From Verrucomicrobiota bacterium (GTDB lineage: Bacteria; Verrucomicrobiota; Verrucomicrobiia; Opitutales; Opitutaceae): 64,000 bases of DNA. Within the stretch, counting starts at the first letter, position 1; each line of letters opens with the position of its first letter. The translations under genes and the position numbers were made by a program. A model generated the notes under the pieces. That model was not told the DNA's origin. It ran no database searches and saw nothing but the letters and a program-made list of their open reading frames with translations. The stretch lies in contig JAEZGX010000020.1 of assembly GCA_023416735.1 (NCBI GenBank), positions 62,001 to 126,000 of the forward strand. Direction: 5' to 3'. Below are positions 25,379 through 34,158 of this stretch, in pieces.

Positions 25379-27349
25379 TCATCGTCCCAGCGGGGAGGCG
25401 GAGCCTTGAATCACACGAGTCTGGAGCGAGGCGAGGTCGATGAGAAACTCCGATTCCCGATTGCTTTCGAAGGGCTCCATCTCGTATCCGTCGCCAAGAT
25501 ACAGACGAGGATTCGGCTGGCGCACGGGGTTGATGAATGTCACCGGCGCGCCGTTGTCGAGTGTGACGGAGAACGTGTCGGAACCGAATTCGACGACGAC
25601 GCGCGTCCATTGGTCGGAACGAAGCTCGCCGACGCGGCGCCAGTCGTCGCGACCGTAGGCGTAGAGTTGTCCGGGGCGGTTGCCGGGGAGGCCGATGCGG
25701 ATCGGGGTCTGGTCGCCGAACGAGCAGAGGACCAAGTTCCCGTAGGTCTGCTGGCGTTTCACTTTGACGTCGAAGGAAAGACGAAGCCGGTCGCCCGCGG
25801 CGAAGTTCACGGCATCGATTTCGACGCCCGCGCTGCCGCGATCCCGAAAGCTGACGGCCTGGCGTCCGTCGACTGTTACGAGGGAAGGGCGTTGGTAAAC
25901 GCTGTCGGTGGAGTTCCGGCGCCATTCGGCGGTGGAGGAAGCGAAGTAGTCTTTGTCGCGCGGCCAGACGTAGCGCTGGGTCGGATCCGGGGCGTCGACG
26001 ATGGAGATCGCGATTCCGCGGCCGTTGACGGCACTCGTGCTGCCGAGGGTGCGAACGTCGTCGTTCCACCGGGTGTAACCGACGTAAAGTTTTCCGTCAT
26101 GATAGATGCCTTGGGCGTAGTGGGCGGGTTTGCTGCGACCGGCGATGCCGGGACCCGCGATGAAGTCGTCGGCGCCGGTGCGGCTGAAGAAGAGGGCGAG
26201 ATTGGTGCGTGCGCCGACATTGTTGGCATTCCAGACATCGTGATGGAACATGCTGTAGCGGCCCCCGGGAAGTTCGATCTGATGCATGCGGGATTCCTCG
26301 GTCTCCATCCAGACCCGGCGGGGATCCGGCTCGAAGACGAGCGGTTCGCCTTTGTTGACGCCGGTGCCGGTGGTGGTGAGGAAAAGAGGATTCCTGATGG
26401 TGAATCGATAAGCGAGTTCGCGGCCGCCGTGGATGGCTTTGCGCCCGGAATCGCGGATGAACATGCGGAGCGTGCCGTCGGATGTAGCGACGACATGCGG
26501 TTCCCACTGGGCGCCGGGGTTGTCGACATTCGAGACGAGATCGGAAATTTGCCAGGTCTTGCCGTCGTCGTCGGAGTAGATGGCGGCGCTGAAGAAGGCG
26601 TCGGACAGCAGCGTGCCCATGTTGCGGTGATCGCCGACGACAAGCGTTACCGGCTGGATGACCCGGCCGCTTTTCAGGAGCACCGGATTTTGTGAAGGGA
26701 AAAGATATCCTTTGGCGCGGGCGTGTCGGCTGCCGGGCGCGGGAACTTCGACCTGGGTGAAGATCCTTCGATGCACCCACTTCGCATCGGGACCTTTGCC
26801 GAGCGTGCTCAGATAAGTTCCCGCAAGCGAGTCCGCCTGTTCCGCGAGTCGAACGCTGTCGGGCAGGTCGAAGTAGGCGCCTTCGCCGATCGACCAGAGG
26901 CACCAGAGTTCCTCGTCGCGATAGTTGAGCAGGTTGGGCTGCCAGTGGGTGTGCGGCTGGTCCCACGTGTCGAGGGGCGTGCTTGTCTCCACTTCCGTGA
27001 TACGGAGCGGGTCGCTCCAGGCGCGGGCGTCGGTGCTGGTTTGCCAGAGCAGACGCTGGAACGGCTGGGGACGGCCCTTTTCCTTGAAGTAGCGGGTCGC
27101 GTGGCCGCCGTGACTGTTGTTCCAAACGGCGTGAAAGCGGCCGTCGAAATGCTCGATCGAGACCATGTGGCCATAGGCGTAGGGCGAATCGGCCTGGTCC
27201 TGGTAAAGGTAGTGCTCCTCGATTTTCGGATCGTAGAAGGAGTAACGTTGCGTTGCAGCCGGAGTCGCGGCGAGGGAGGAGGCAAGAGGCGCAGACATCA
27301 AGGAAAACGCTAGAAGGGTGGTGGCGAAGGGGTATTGTGACCGTGTCAT
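25379..27349 (-). CDS. Secreted sialidase-fold (BNR/Asp-box) glycan-active protein
   Basis: 656 residues with a signal peptide (MTRSQYPFATTLLAFSLMSAPLASSLAA). The six-bladed propeller is supported by the Asp-box YSDDDGKTWQISD and by repeated motifs such as DEELWCLWSIGEG and DGTLRMFIRDSG. About 120 C-terminal residues look like a concanavalin-type beta-sandwich (LRLSFDVKVKRQQTYGNLVLCSFG, PRLYLGDGYE). A clear paralogue lies at 28641-30464 on the other strand. The family contains exo-sialidases and related glycosidases; an Arg triad could not be assigned, so sialic acid is not implied. Divergent from the LacI gene by about 80 bases, so likely under its control. Confidence 0.75.
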   Translation of the reverse strand: MTRSQYPFATTLLAFSLMSAPLASSLAATPAATQRYSFYDPKIEEHYLYQDQADSPYAYGHMVSIEHFDGRFHAVWNNSHGGHATRYFKEKGRPQPFQRLLWQTSTDARAWSDPLRITEVETSTPLDTWDQPHTHWQPNLLNYRDEELWCLWSIGEGAYFDLPDSVRLAEQADSLAGTYLSTLGKGPDAKWVHRRIFTQVEVPAPGSRHARAKGYLFPSQNPVLLKSGRVIQPVTLVVGDHRNMGTLLSDAFFSAAIYSDDDGKTWQISDLVSNVDNPGAQWEPHVVATSDGTLRMFIRDSGRKAIHGGRELAYRFTIRNPLFLTTTGTGVNKGEPLVFEPDPRRVWMETEESRMHQIELPGGRYSMFHHDVWNANNVGARTNLALFFSRTGADDFIAGPGIAGRSKPAHYAQGIYHDGKLYVGYTRWNDDVRTLGSTSAVNGRGIAISIVDAPDPTQRYVWPRDKDYFASSTAEWRRNSTDSVYQRPSLVTVDGRQAVSFRDRGSAGVEIDAVNFAAGDRLRLSFDVKVKRQQTYGNLVLCSFGDQTPIRIGLPGNRPGQLYAYGRDDWRRVGELRSDQWTRVVVEFGSDTFSVTLDNGAPVTFINPVRQPNPRLYLGDGYEMEPFESNRESEFLIDLASLQTRVIQGSASPLGR

Positions 27350-27430
27350 TTTTGGCGGGGAGTTTATCGATTGAAGGACAGCTATGGGCTTGCTGCGCCG
27401 TGTGGAATGGCCTTTTCAGTTTTCAGTAAA

Positions 27431-28462
27431 ATGCCCGAGAGAATTTCGATTCGAGACCTGGCCGAGAAGCTTGGAGTCTCACACACGACGGTGTCGCTGG
27501 CGCTGCGCAATAGCCCCCGCATTGCAGAAGCCACGCGCCGACGGATCTGTGCGGAAGCGAAGCGTCTCGGTTATCATCCCGACACGGTGGTCTCCAATCT
27601 GATGGCTCGTCTGAGGACTTTGCGAACGACATCGGCGCGGGAGACGATCGGGTTCATCACTGCGTGGCCCTCGCGGGCGGCATGGAGGGGTTCGGCGAAT
27701 CACGCGCGTTTTTTCGAAGGGTGCCGGCGGCATGCAGGGGCCCTTGGTTATAATCTGGACGAGTTTTGGTTGAACGAACCGGGCATGACCAGCCGGCGGA
27801 TGTCGTCGATCCTGCTGGCCCGCGGCATTCGCGGCTTGGTCTTGCTTTCGCTGCCGACACCGGAGGGCAAACTGGCGCTCGACTGGAAGCATTTCATTTG
27901 TGTGACGAAGGGGTTGACGGTCCGGCATCCGCCGGTGCATCGCGTGATCTCGTCCCACTATGAGGACATGCAGGTGGCGATGGCGCAGTTGAAGCGCCGT
28001 GGCTACCGGCGCATTGGGCTGGTGCTCGGCGAGACGCTCAGCGAGCGGGTCGACCGCGCGTGGCTTGCCTCGTATTTGCTGCACAATAACGAGCGGGCTC
28101 CCGAGCATCGCGTGCCGGCGTTGATCACTCGTTCGCCGAGCGAAGAGCAGGATTTCGCGAGATGGTATCGGCTGCATCAGCCCGAGGTGATTTTGTTTTC
28201 CGAGCAACCCATGCGGCGTTGGGTGGAGAGTCTGGGTCTGCACGTGCCGAACGATGTCGGGCTGGTGCATCTGGATTGGTCCACCGCGATCGCACCGCTG
28301 GCGGGGATCGACTCGGATCCGGAGGTTCAGGGCGAGGCCGCGATCGATCTGCTGGTCGGGCAGATGCAGGCGAACGAATACGGAGTGCCCAAACACGAGA
28401 AGATCATTGCGGTGCGTGGACGCTGGGTGCCCGGAGCCAGCATCCGCAAGATCGGGGCCTAG
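27431..28462 (+). CDS. LacI-family transcriptional regulator
   Basis: 343 residues from ATG 27431, where the canonical LacI N-terminus begins (ISIRDLAEKLGVSHTTVSLALRN, HTH then hinge RIAEATRRRICAEAKRLGYHPD). The periplasmic-binding-like sensor has RGIRGLVLLSLP, RRGYRRIGLVLGE and the late VGLVHLDWSTAIAPLAGID, typical of carbohydrate-sensing members. It sits between the two sialidase-fold genes at the head of the mannoside locus. The repeated GTTTACTGGAAA sites, and a related TTTTCAGTAAAA just before its own ATG, are candidate operators. Confidence 0.9.
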   Translation: MPERISIRDLAEKLGVSHTTVSLALRNSPRIAEATRRRICAEAKRLGYHPDTVVSNLMARLRTLRTTSARETIGFITAWPSRAAWRGSANHARFFEGCRRHAGALGYNLDEFWLNEPGMTSRRMSSILLARGIRGLVLLSLPTPEGKLALDWKHFICVTKGLTVRHPPVHRVISSHYEDMQVAMAQLKRRGYRRIGLVLGETLSERVDRAWLASYLLHNNERAPEHRVPALITRSPSEEQDFARWYRLHQPEVILFSEQPMRRWVESLGLHVPNDVGLVHLDWSTAIAPLAGIDSDPEVQGEAAIDLLVGQMQANEYGVPKHEKIIAVRGRWVPGASIRKIGA

Positions 28463-28521
28463 CCCCGCGTGGGGCACGTGAGTGCGGGCTGAGCCATACG
28501 TAGGGGCGGGGGTGTAGAAAC

Positions 28522-28535
28522 GTTTACTGGAAAAC
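28522..28535 (+). promoter_or_regulatory. GTTTACTGGAAAAC motif, copy 1
   Basis: 119 bases before the secreted propeller gene and 59 bases after the LacI gene stop. The 14-mer is a partial palindrome (GTTT...AAAC). Identical to copy 3 and sharing its first 12 bases with all copies. Candidate LacI-family operator. Confidence 0.6.
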
Positions 28536-28640
28536 TGGGGCAAGGTGGAGCGCGAGCCTGTCGGATGTTGAACCGTTATCGGTCCAAGGTTCGGAAACCC
28601 ATCCGGCCATCTTACGAGTGCCACCGGGCAGCATCATCCC

Positions 28641-30464
28641 ATGTATCCAAACGTTACCTACTCCCGTCCCCTCCGTCGTCTTGCCGCCGCGCTTGCGGCG
28701 GGTGCGCTTGGCCTGATCGGCCACGCCGCGGAACGAAGCTACGAGTTCTATAATCCGGAAATCATCGAGCGGAGCCTCTACAATGGCACCTTCGGCGAAG
28801 GCGACTTCGCCTACAACCACATGGTGTCGATCGAGCATTTCCGCGGAAAATACTATGCTGTGTGGGGTGCCAACGCGCTGACCAGCCGCGAAGGGCAACC
28901 AGGGCAGATCAATGTGATTTCGGTCAGCACCGATTTCGTGAACTGGAGCCAGCCGGTCGATTTGGCGGGGGTTGAGCTCTCGGAACATCCGATCCTCGAG
29001 CCGACGGAGGTGTTTTGGCAGCCGAACCTTCTCAACGTGCGTGACGAGGAGCTTCTGTGCATGTGGTCATACGGCAAGGAGCGCGATACGACGCCCAGCG
29101 GTGCCGGCTGGGGCGATCCGAAGCGCGGAAAGGGCCTCTATCTCAGCCGTCTTTCGGCGAAGCCCGGTGCGAAATGGCGCCATGAAAAGATCATGGATCT
29201 CGTCACCATCGACGGGAAGACCTATGCCCCGTTCGTTTCGCAGAATCCGTTTCTCTGCTCGACCGGCCGGATTCTCGCGCCGCTGACCCTGGTTCACGAT
29301 CCGCGTATGCCGGGGGTGATGGACGGAGGCACTTCCCGCGACCGCATCATCATGGTGAACGTCTGTGCCTACAGCGACGACGACGGGCGCACTTGGAAGA
29401 TTTCCAACCCCGTGAGCCGCGTGGACGACAGTTACGCCCAGTGGGAGCCGCATTTCTGGGAGGAAGCAGACGGCACCATTCGGGGCATCATGCGCAATTT
29501 CGACAACCCGCCCAACCGCAACCTGCCTCCCAATCAACGCCAGCTCACCGTGGCTGGTGGATCGTCCCGCAAGGGAACGGAGCTGCGATTCGAAGCCGAA
29601 CCGGAACATGCGTATATCGAAACCGGCCGCACGCGCAGTCAGGTGTTTCGCAGTGAGGATGGCTCTCGTTTCTTCATGTTGAGCGGCGATGCGTTCACCC
29701 CGCAGGGGGCTCGCAACCAGTGCGCGGTTTATTTCAGCCGGACGGGCAAGATGGATTTTGTTGCTGGTCCGCGCTACTCGCCCCGCCATGTCTATGCCAC
29801 GTATTCGCAGGGCATGGCCCATAACGGCAAGATCCTCGCGGCCTACACGACGACGGAGAACAAGCATTCCGTCTGGCGTATCCGGACGGCGACGATCAGC
29901 CCGGCGCCCCGGCCAGACGTGTTCTACATCTGGTCGCGCGAAAAACAGGTCGATGAGCCGGGTGAGCAATTCTATATGCCGCCGCCCCGGGCGAGCGTCG
30001 TCGACGGCCGCCAGGTTCTTCACTTCCGCAAGCGCGGCAGCGCGGGAGTCGAGATCGATCCGGTCGATTTCGAGCGGAACCAGCGTCTCACCGTGCGGTT
30101 GACTGTGAAGGTCACGAATCTGCAAACCCGCGGTAATCTCGTATTCTGCTCTTTCGGCGACAAACTGCCGATCCGGCTGGGCATGCCGAGCAACCGTCCG
30201 GGCAAACTCTATGTCTATGGCGCTGACGAGTGGCAGCCGGTCGGCGATCTTGCGATGGGCGAATGGGCAACGATCGAGATCACCTTTGGTCGCGATGCGT
30301 TCGAGGTGAAGAGCGGCGGCGCCGTTCGTCGATTCACGAACCCCGTCCTGGCTCCGACGCCTCGTTTGTATCTAGGCGATGGATACGAAGGAGACGAGCA
30401 TCCGGCGAACGATGGCTCGGAGTTCCTCGTCGACGTGAAGCAGTTTCGGACGGAAGTGAAATAA
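28641..30464 (+). CDS. Secreted sialidase-fold (BNR/Asp-box) glycan-active protein
   Basis: 607 residues. A signal peptide (LRRLAAALAAGALGLIGHAA) ends near residue 31. The mature start, SYEFYNPEIIERSLYNG, aligns with YSFYDPKIEEHYLYQD of the minus-strand paralogue, as do NHMVSIEHFRGKYYAVW, WQPNLLNVRDEELLCMW, the Asp-box YSDDDGRTWKIS and the C-terminal sandwich PRLYLGDGYEGDEHP. Same fold and location are therefore expected: a periplasmic or exported glycan-active enzyme, with activity untested. First gene after the LacI regulator; motif copy 1 is in front, and the isomerase gene begins 16 bases after its stop. Confidence 0.75.
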   Translation: MYPNVTYSRPLRRLAAALAAGALGLIGHAAERSYEFYNPEIIERSLYNGTFGEGDFAYNHMVSIEHFRGKYYAVWGANALTSREGQPGQINVISVSTDFVNWSQPVDLAGVELSEHPILEPTEVFWQPNLLNVRDEELLCMWSYGKERDTTPSGAGWGDPKRGKGLYLSRLSAKPGAKWRHEKIMDLVTIDGKTYAPFVSQNPFLCSTGRILAPLTLVHDPRMPGVMDGGTSRDRIIMVNVCAYSDDDGRTWKISNPVSRVDDSYAQWEPHFWEEADGTIRGIMRNFDNPPNRNLPPNQRQLTVAGGSSRKGTELRFEAEPEHAYIETGRTRSQVFRSEDGSRFFMLSGDAFTPQGARNQCAVYFSRTGKMDFVAGPRYSPRHVYATYSQGMAHNGKILAAYTTTENKHSVWRIRTATISPAPRPDVFYIWSREKQVDEPGEQFYMPPPRASVVDGRQVLHFRKRGSAGVEIDPVDFERNQRLTVRLTVKVTNLQTRGNLVFCSFGDKLPIRLGMPSNRPGKLYVYGADEWQPVGDLAMGEWATIEITFGRDAFEVKSGGAVRRFTNPVLAPTPRLYLGDGYEGDEHPANDGSEFLVDVKQFRTEVK

Positions 30465-30480
30465 TCCTCTGCGCCCCGAG

Positions 30481-31296
30481 GTGACCGCGCCCAGCAACAG
30501 TTTGTCCGGTTTCGCCAGCATGACCTTTAAGCAGGTCTTGCTGGCCGGCGAAATCACCTTGGACGAACTTATGAGTTGGGGGAGCACGCAGGGGTTTGGT
30601 TGGATCGAACTGCGCGACTTCGATCTCGATTTTACGGTTGAATGTCTCCGTGAGGCGAAGGCGGCAGCGGATCGGGCTGGATTGCGTGTCCACTATGCTT
30701 GGGACGGCGCGTGTGCCGGAGACCTTGATCCAGCCCGGTTTTTCCGCGGCATACGCAACGCGGCGCTTTTTGGGCCCGGCACCTGTGCGCGCGTGGTGTT
30801 GGCCCCGGAGGCGGTCGAGCGGGCGAACGGCGCATATCCGAAACGCGAGCTCGATCGGCTCGGCTCCCGCCTGGAGGAGTATATGGGTGCGGCAGCCGAC
30901 CACGGGATCACGTTGGTGTTTGAAAACTCGGCGGAGACGATCGCGGGTTTTGAAGCGCTGCTGGATCGCGTGCCGGGCCTGAATGTCGCCCTCGACACCG
31001 CCAACTGCTTTGCGGCTGCGGCTGCGGCAGGCGCGCCGCTTTCGTGGAGCGAACTGAAGGGATTTGTGCGACGGAGGAGCGGGCAGATTCCGTATGTGCA
31101 CCTGAAGTCGTCGATCGCGGGGACGGTGCAGCCGGAGCTGCTCGATCATGGTGATTTTCCGCTCGGCGAGCTGCTGCCGCTGCTACCCGAAAATGTGTGG
31201 CGATGCGTGGAGCTGCCTGCGGATGGCGATTTGCAGTCCTGCGTGGCTCGCGTTGCCCGCGGCTTGGGCGCGTTACGGCGGGCGCGATCCTCTTGA
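30481..31296 (+). CDS. Sugar phosphate isomerase/epimerase (AP-endonuclease-2 TIM barrel)
   Basis: 271 residues from GTG 30481. Xylose-isomerase-like TIM-barrel elements: FGWIELRDFD, GITLVFENSAETIAGFEALLDRVPGLNVALDTANC (metal-ligand Glu and Asp) and PYVHLKSS, then WRCVELPADGD carrying a late Glu. Members isomerise or epimerise sugars, sometimes 3-keto sugars. No signal peptide; cytoplasmic. It is sandwiched between the secreted propeller and the GH38 mannosidase with gaps of 16 and 9 bases, so it belongs to the mannoside operon. Substrate unknown. Confidence 0.8.
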   Translation: MTAPSNSLSGFASMTFKQVLLAGEITLDELMSWGSTQGFGWIELRDFDLDFTVECLREAKAAADRAGLRVHYAWDGACAGDLDPARFFRGIRNAALFGPGTCARVVLAPEAVERANGAYPKRELDRLGSRLEEYMGAAADHGITLVFENSAETIAGFEALLDRVPGLNVALDTANCFAAAAAAGAPLSWSELKGFVRRRSGQIPYVHLKSSIAGTVQPELLDHGDFPLGELLPLLPENVWRCVELPADGDLQSCVARVARGLGALRRARSS

Positions 31297-31305
31297 TTTT
31301 CCAGC

Positions 31306-33615
31306 ATGAAGAAAGATCCGACTTTGATAGTTCACATGATCGGCAACGCTCACATCGATCCGGTGTGGCTCTGGCCCTGGCAGGCGGGGGTGGACGAGGT
31401 GCTGGCGACCTTCCGCTCGGCCGCCGATCGCTGTGAGGAGTATCCCGAGTTCGTTTTCACTCGCGGCGAATCCTGGACCTACGAATGGGTGGAGCGGCTG
31501 GATCCGGCGTTGTTTCGCCGCGTTCGCAAGCTGGTCGAGCGCGGGCAGTGGCACATCACGGGCGGACAGTATCTCCAGCCGGATTGCAATCTGCCGACCG
31601 CGGCGGGTTTCCGCCGCTGCATTGCGGAGGGGCAGCGCTATTTCAAGGACCGCTTTGGCGTGAATCCAGTCGTTGGATACAACGTCGATTCGTTTGGCCA
31701 TGCCGCATCGCTGCCCGACTTGTATGCGGAGATGGGCTACATCGGCTACTGTTTCCAGCGTCCGCGCCCGACGCAGATGGAGTTGCCCGGTCATACGTTT
31801 CGCTGGGTCGGGCCGCAAGGCGGCGAACTGATCGGCGCCCGCATCGTGCCACTGTATGTGACGCGCACCGACGATCTTTGGGGGCAGATCACCCTCGCGA
31901 TCGAGTCGGCCGATCCCGGAATCGGCCACGTGATGTGTTTCTACGGTGTCGGCAACCACGGCGGAGGACCGACCAAAGCGAACATCGAGTATATCCTGGA
32001 AAACAGAACTGCGTTTCCGGGGGCGCGGCTGGAGTTCTCCACACCGGAAACTTTCATTCGCGCCGTGAAAAGTCGTCGACTCCCGGTGGTGAAAGGAGAG
32101 CTGCAGCACTGTTTTCCCGGATGCTACAGTGTCATGCACGACATCAAGCAGCGGCAGTTTCGGGGGGAGCGATTACTGGAACGTGCGGAAGCCACGGTGC
32201 GGCTAACCGAGCCGCAGGAGCGGCCGACGGCGGAGAAGCGCATCGGCGAAGCGTGGCGCGACCTGCTCTTTACGCAGTTTCACGACATCCTGGCTGGCAC
32301 GTCGTCGGCGAACACGTGGGAGTCGGTGCGCGCCATGCAGGGCCGTGCGATGATCGTAGCGGAGGAGGTGATGCTCGAGAACACGCGACGTTGGGCCCTG
32401 CGTCATGTTTCGCCGGAGAATGCGCAGCGACTCGTCGTGATGAATCCGACCGAGAAAATGTTCGATGGCTGCATCGAGGCGGAGCCGTTCATCGATTTCG
32501 ATCGATGGGGCGGACGCATCCTGCTCGACGAGCAGGGACGGCACATTCCGTTTCAGCTCATTCAACCCGATGGCAATATTCGCACGCTCTATCGGGTGCT
32601 TTTTCCTTTGCAGATCCCGGCGCACGGTCACCGGCTGTTGACGATCGCGGATGCGACATCGGCGCACGCGGCCGCCGGATCGAAAAAACAGAAATCGCGT
32701 GCTTTGGTGGAGGTTGCGCCGTCCCGTCTGCGCAGCGATCGTTATCGCGCGCAGCTTCGCCCGGATGGCGCTTTCCGCTGGTCCGCGCCGAAGTTCGACT
32801 GGATCGACTGCGACCTTCGTCTCCGTCGTGACGAAACGGATACGTGGACGATGATGCAGGACAGTTTCGATGGCGAGTGGACGGATACCTTCCGAGGCAC
32901 CGGTTGGGTGGTGGAGGAGGCGGGACCGTTGCGAGCCTCGTGCCGAAATACCGGCGTCATCGGCCACAGTCCCTGTGTGCTGCGTCTGCGGGCGACTGCC
33001 GGACAGCCGACGCTGCAACTTACCATCGAGATAAACTGGTGCGAATCGCAGCGCATTCTCTGCTTGCGCCAGATGCTTCCAACTGCGGCCACCGCGTGGC
33101 ACGCGGCGATCCCGGGAGGGGTGCTCAAACGGCCGGCGAGCGAGGTGGAGAGCCCAATCCAAGGCTGGACCGCGGTTCGGGTTAAAGGAGGAACTGTCGC
33201 CACGATCACGCCGGACGCCTACAGTGCCAGCATGCGAGGGAAAACGCTGGAGTGGACGTTGCTGCGCAGCCCGGAGATGGCGGCGAGCGGGGCGCGTCCT
33301 CAGGTGCATCATGGCGAGCAAAAGACGAGTGACCAAGGGGTGCATCGTTTCGATTTTCATTTCTCCGTGAGTCGGCGAATGGAGACGGAGTTCTACGAGC
33401 AGATGCTGAACCAATCGTTGGCGCCCTGCATTGCCTTCGACTACTATCTGGGCATGAACCGTCCGCCCTGGGGAAACTCGCCCCCGCGCACGTTGTGGCT
33501 GGCGGCCGAAAGCCGGGCGAGGGAAGGCGGGCGGATGACACACCTCGTGGACGACGGTGGACCGGGGAACATCGACGACGGGCGGGTGGGGATCCCGCGC
33601 CGCCGCCGAGCCTGA
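31306..33615 (+). CDS. GH38 alpha-mannosidase, cytoplasmic
   Basis: 769 residues with no signal peptide. The GH38 catalytic domain is at the N-terminus: zinc motif GNAHIDPVWLWPW (His16, Asp18), the nucleophile Asp128 in GYNVDSFGHAASLP, and HDILAGTSSANTW with another zinc ligand. The middle and C-terminal beta domains follow (LVVMNPTEKMFDGC, then a long C-terminal sandwich). Bacterial GH38 enzymes hydrolyse alpha-mannosides with retention. Cytoplasmic location means short mannosides must be imported first, presumably by the TBDR and symporter downstream. Last gene of the unit; motif copy 2 abuts its stop codon. Confidence 0.9.
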   Translation: MKKDPTLIVHMIGNAHIDPVWLWPWQAGVDEVLATFRSAADRCEEYPEFVFTRGESWTYEWVERLDPALFRRVRKLVERGQWHITGGQYLQPDCNLPTAAGFRRCIAEGQRYFKDRFGVNPVVGYNVDSFGHAASLPDLYAEMGYIGYCFQRPRPTQMELPGHTFRWVGPQGGELIGARIVPLYVTRTDDLWGQITLAIESADPGIGHVMCFYGVGNHGGGPTKANIEYILENRTAFPGARLEFSTPETFIRAVKSRRLPVVKGELQHCFPGCYSVMHDIKQRQFRGERLLERAEATVRLTEPQERPTAEKRIGEAWRDLLFTQFHDILAGTSSANTWESVRAMQGRAMIVAEEVMLENTRRWALRHVSPENAQRLVVMNPTEKMFDGCIEAEPFIDFDRWGGRILLDEQGRHIPFQLIQPDGNIRTLYRVLFPLQIPAHGHRLLTIADATSAHAAAGSKKQKSRALVEVAPSRLRSDRYRAQLRPDGAFRWSAPKFDWIDCDLRLRRDETDTWTMMQDSFDGEWTDTFRGTGWVVEEAGPLRASCRNTGVIGHSPCVLRLRATAGQPTLQLTIEINWCESQRILCLRQMLPTAATAWHAAIPGGVLKRPASEVESPIQGWTAVRVKGGTVATITPDAYSASMRGKTLEWTLLRSPEMAASGARPQVHHGEQKTSDQGVHRFDFHFSVSRRMETEFYEQMLNQSLAPCIAFDYYLGMNRPPWGNSPPRTLWLAAESRAREGGRMTHLVDDGGPGNIDDGRVGIPRRRRA

Positions 33616-33629
33616 GTTTACTGGAAAAT
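33616..33629 (+). promoter_or_regulatory. GTTTACTGGAAAAT motif, copy 2
   Basis: Begins with the base after the GH38 stop codon. Shares 13 of 14 bases with copies 1 and 3, and has the same orientation. Confidence 0.5.
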
Positions 33630-34158
33630 TTCATGCGCTGCGTCGGCTCCCGATGAGAGGGCCGACGGTATGCATTAGCGTGGCCGCGCCCTTTGCCGGC
33701 CGGACAGGGTGGCGCACCTCGGGAGACGTGCGTTGCCGGTATCGGAAAGAAATGCCGCAGGCCTCTCGACGACCAAGTGCAATTTACGTCGAAGAAGCGT
33801 GTCGTGCGGCTGATCGGTCACGCTGAATCGTTTTCGGGGGAGATGAGCCTTGCACTCAAGGCACACCTGAATCGGCACGCACGATGCGTGAAGTTTACTG
33901 GAAAACTATCCGACCGTCGCCGGAGCCTTCGACTTCAGGATCGTAGCCGCAGGCACTGGCATTGTTACCCTGTTCGGTTCTCCCGCGAATGTTCATCTCC
34001 GGCGTTTTGGAGTGCGGTTCTTTTGACTGCGGCTCCGGAGAGGCATCCGCGAGGAAAGCTGTCGCAAGGCAACGGCGCAAACTGCAACCGGCCAACCCGA
34101 CTGCGCCGCCATCGCTACTTTGAACTGAGTTGGCTCCCAGCAAAACTACCCTCGAACA
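33630..34158. other. Long intergenic region before the TBDR
   Basis: About 530 bases without a credible gene: the open frames have no family features and biased composition. It holds motif copy 3 at 33893, and probably the promoter of the receptor gene. I recognise no RNA or mobile element. A long 5' leader is possible. Confidence 0.5.
33893..33906 (+). promoter_or_regulatory. GTTTACTGGAAAAC motif, copy 3
   Basis: Identical 14-mer to copy 1, 253 bases before the TBDR start and in the same orientation. The likely regulatory site for the receptor-symporter unit. Confidence 0.6.

Noticed and set aside
28454..28490. Terminator after the LacI gene
   Set aside because: GGGGC/GCCCC is short and overlaps the stop codon, and the larger AGCCCCGC/GCGGGCT pairing has a bulge and no T-tract. 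Too weak to list.
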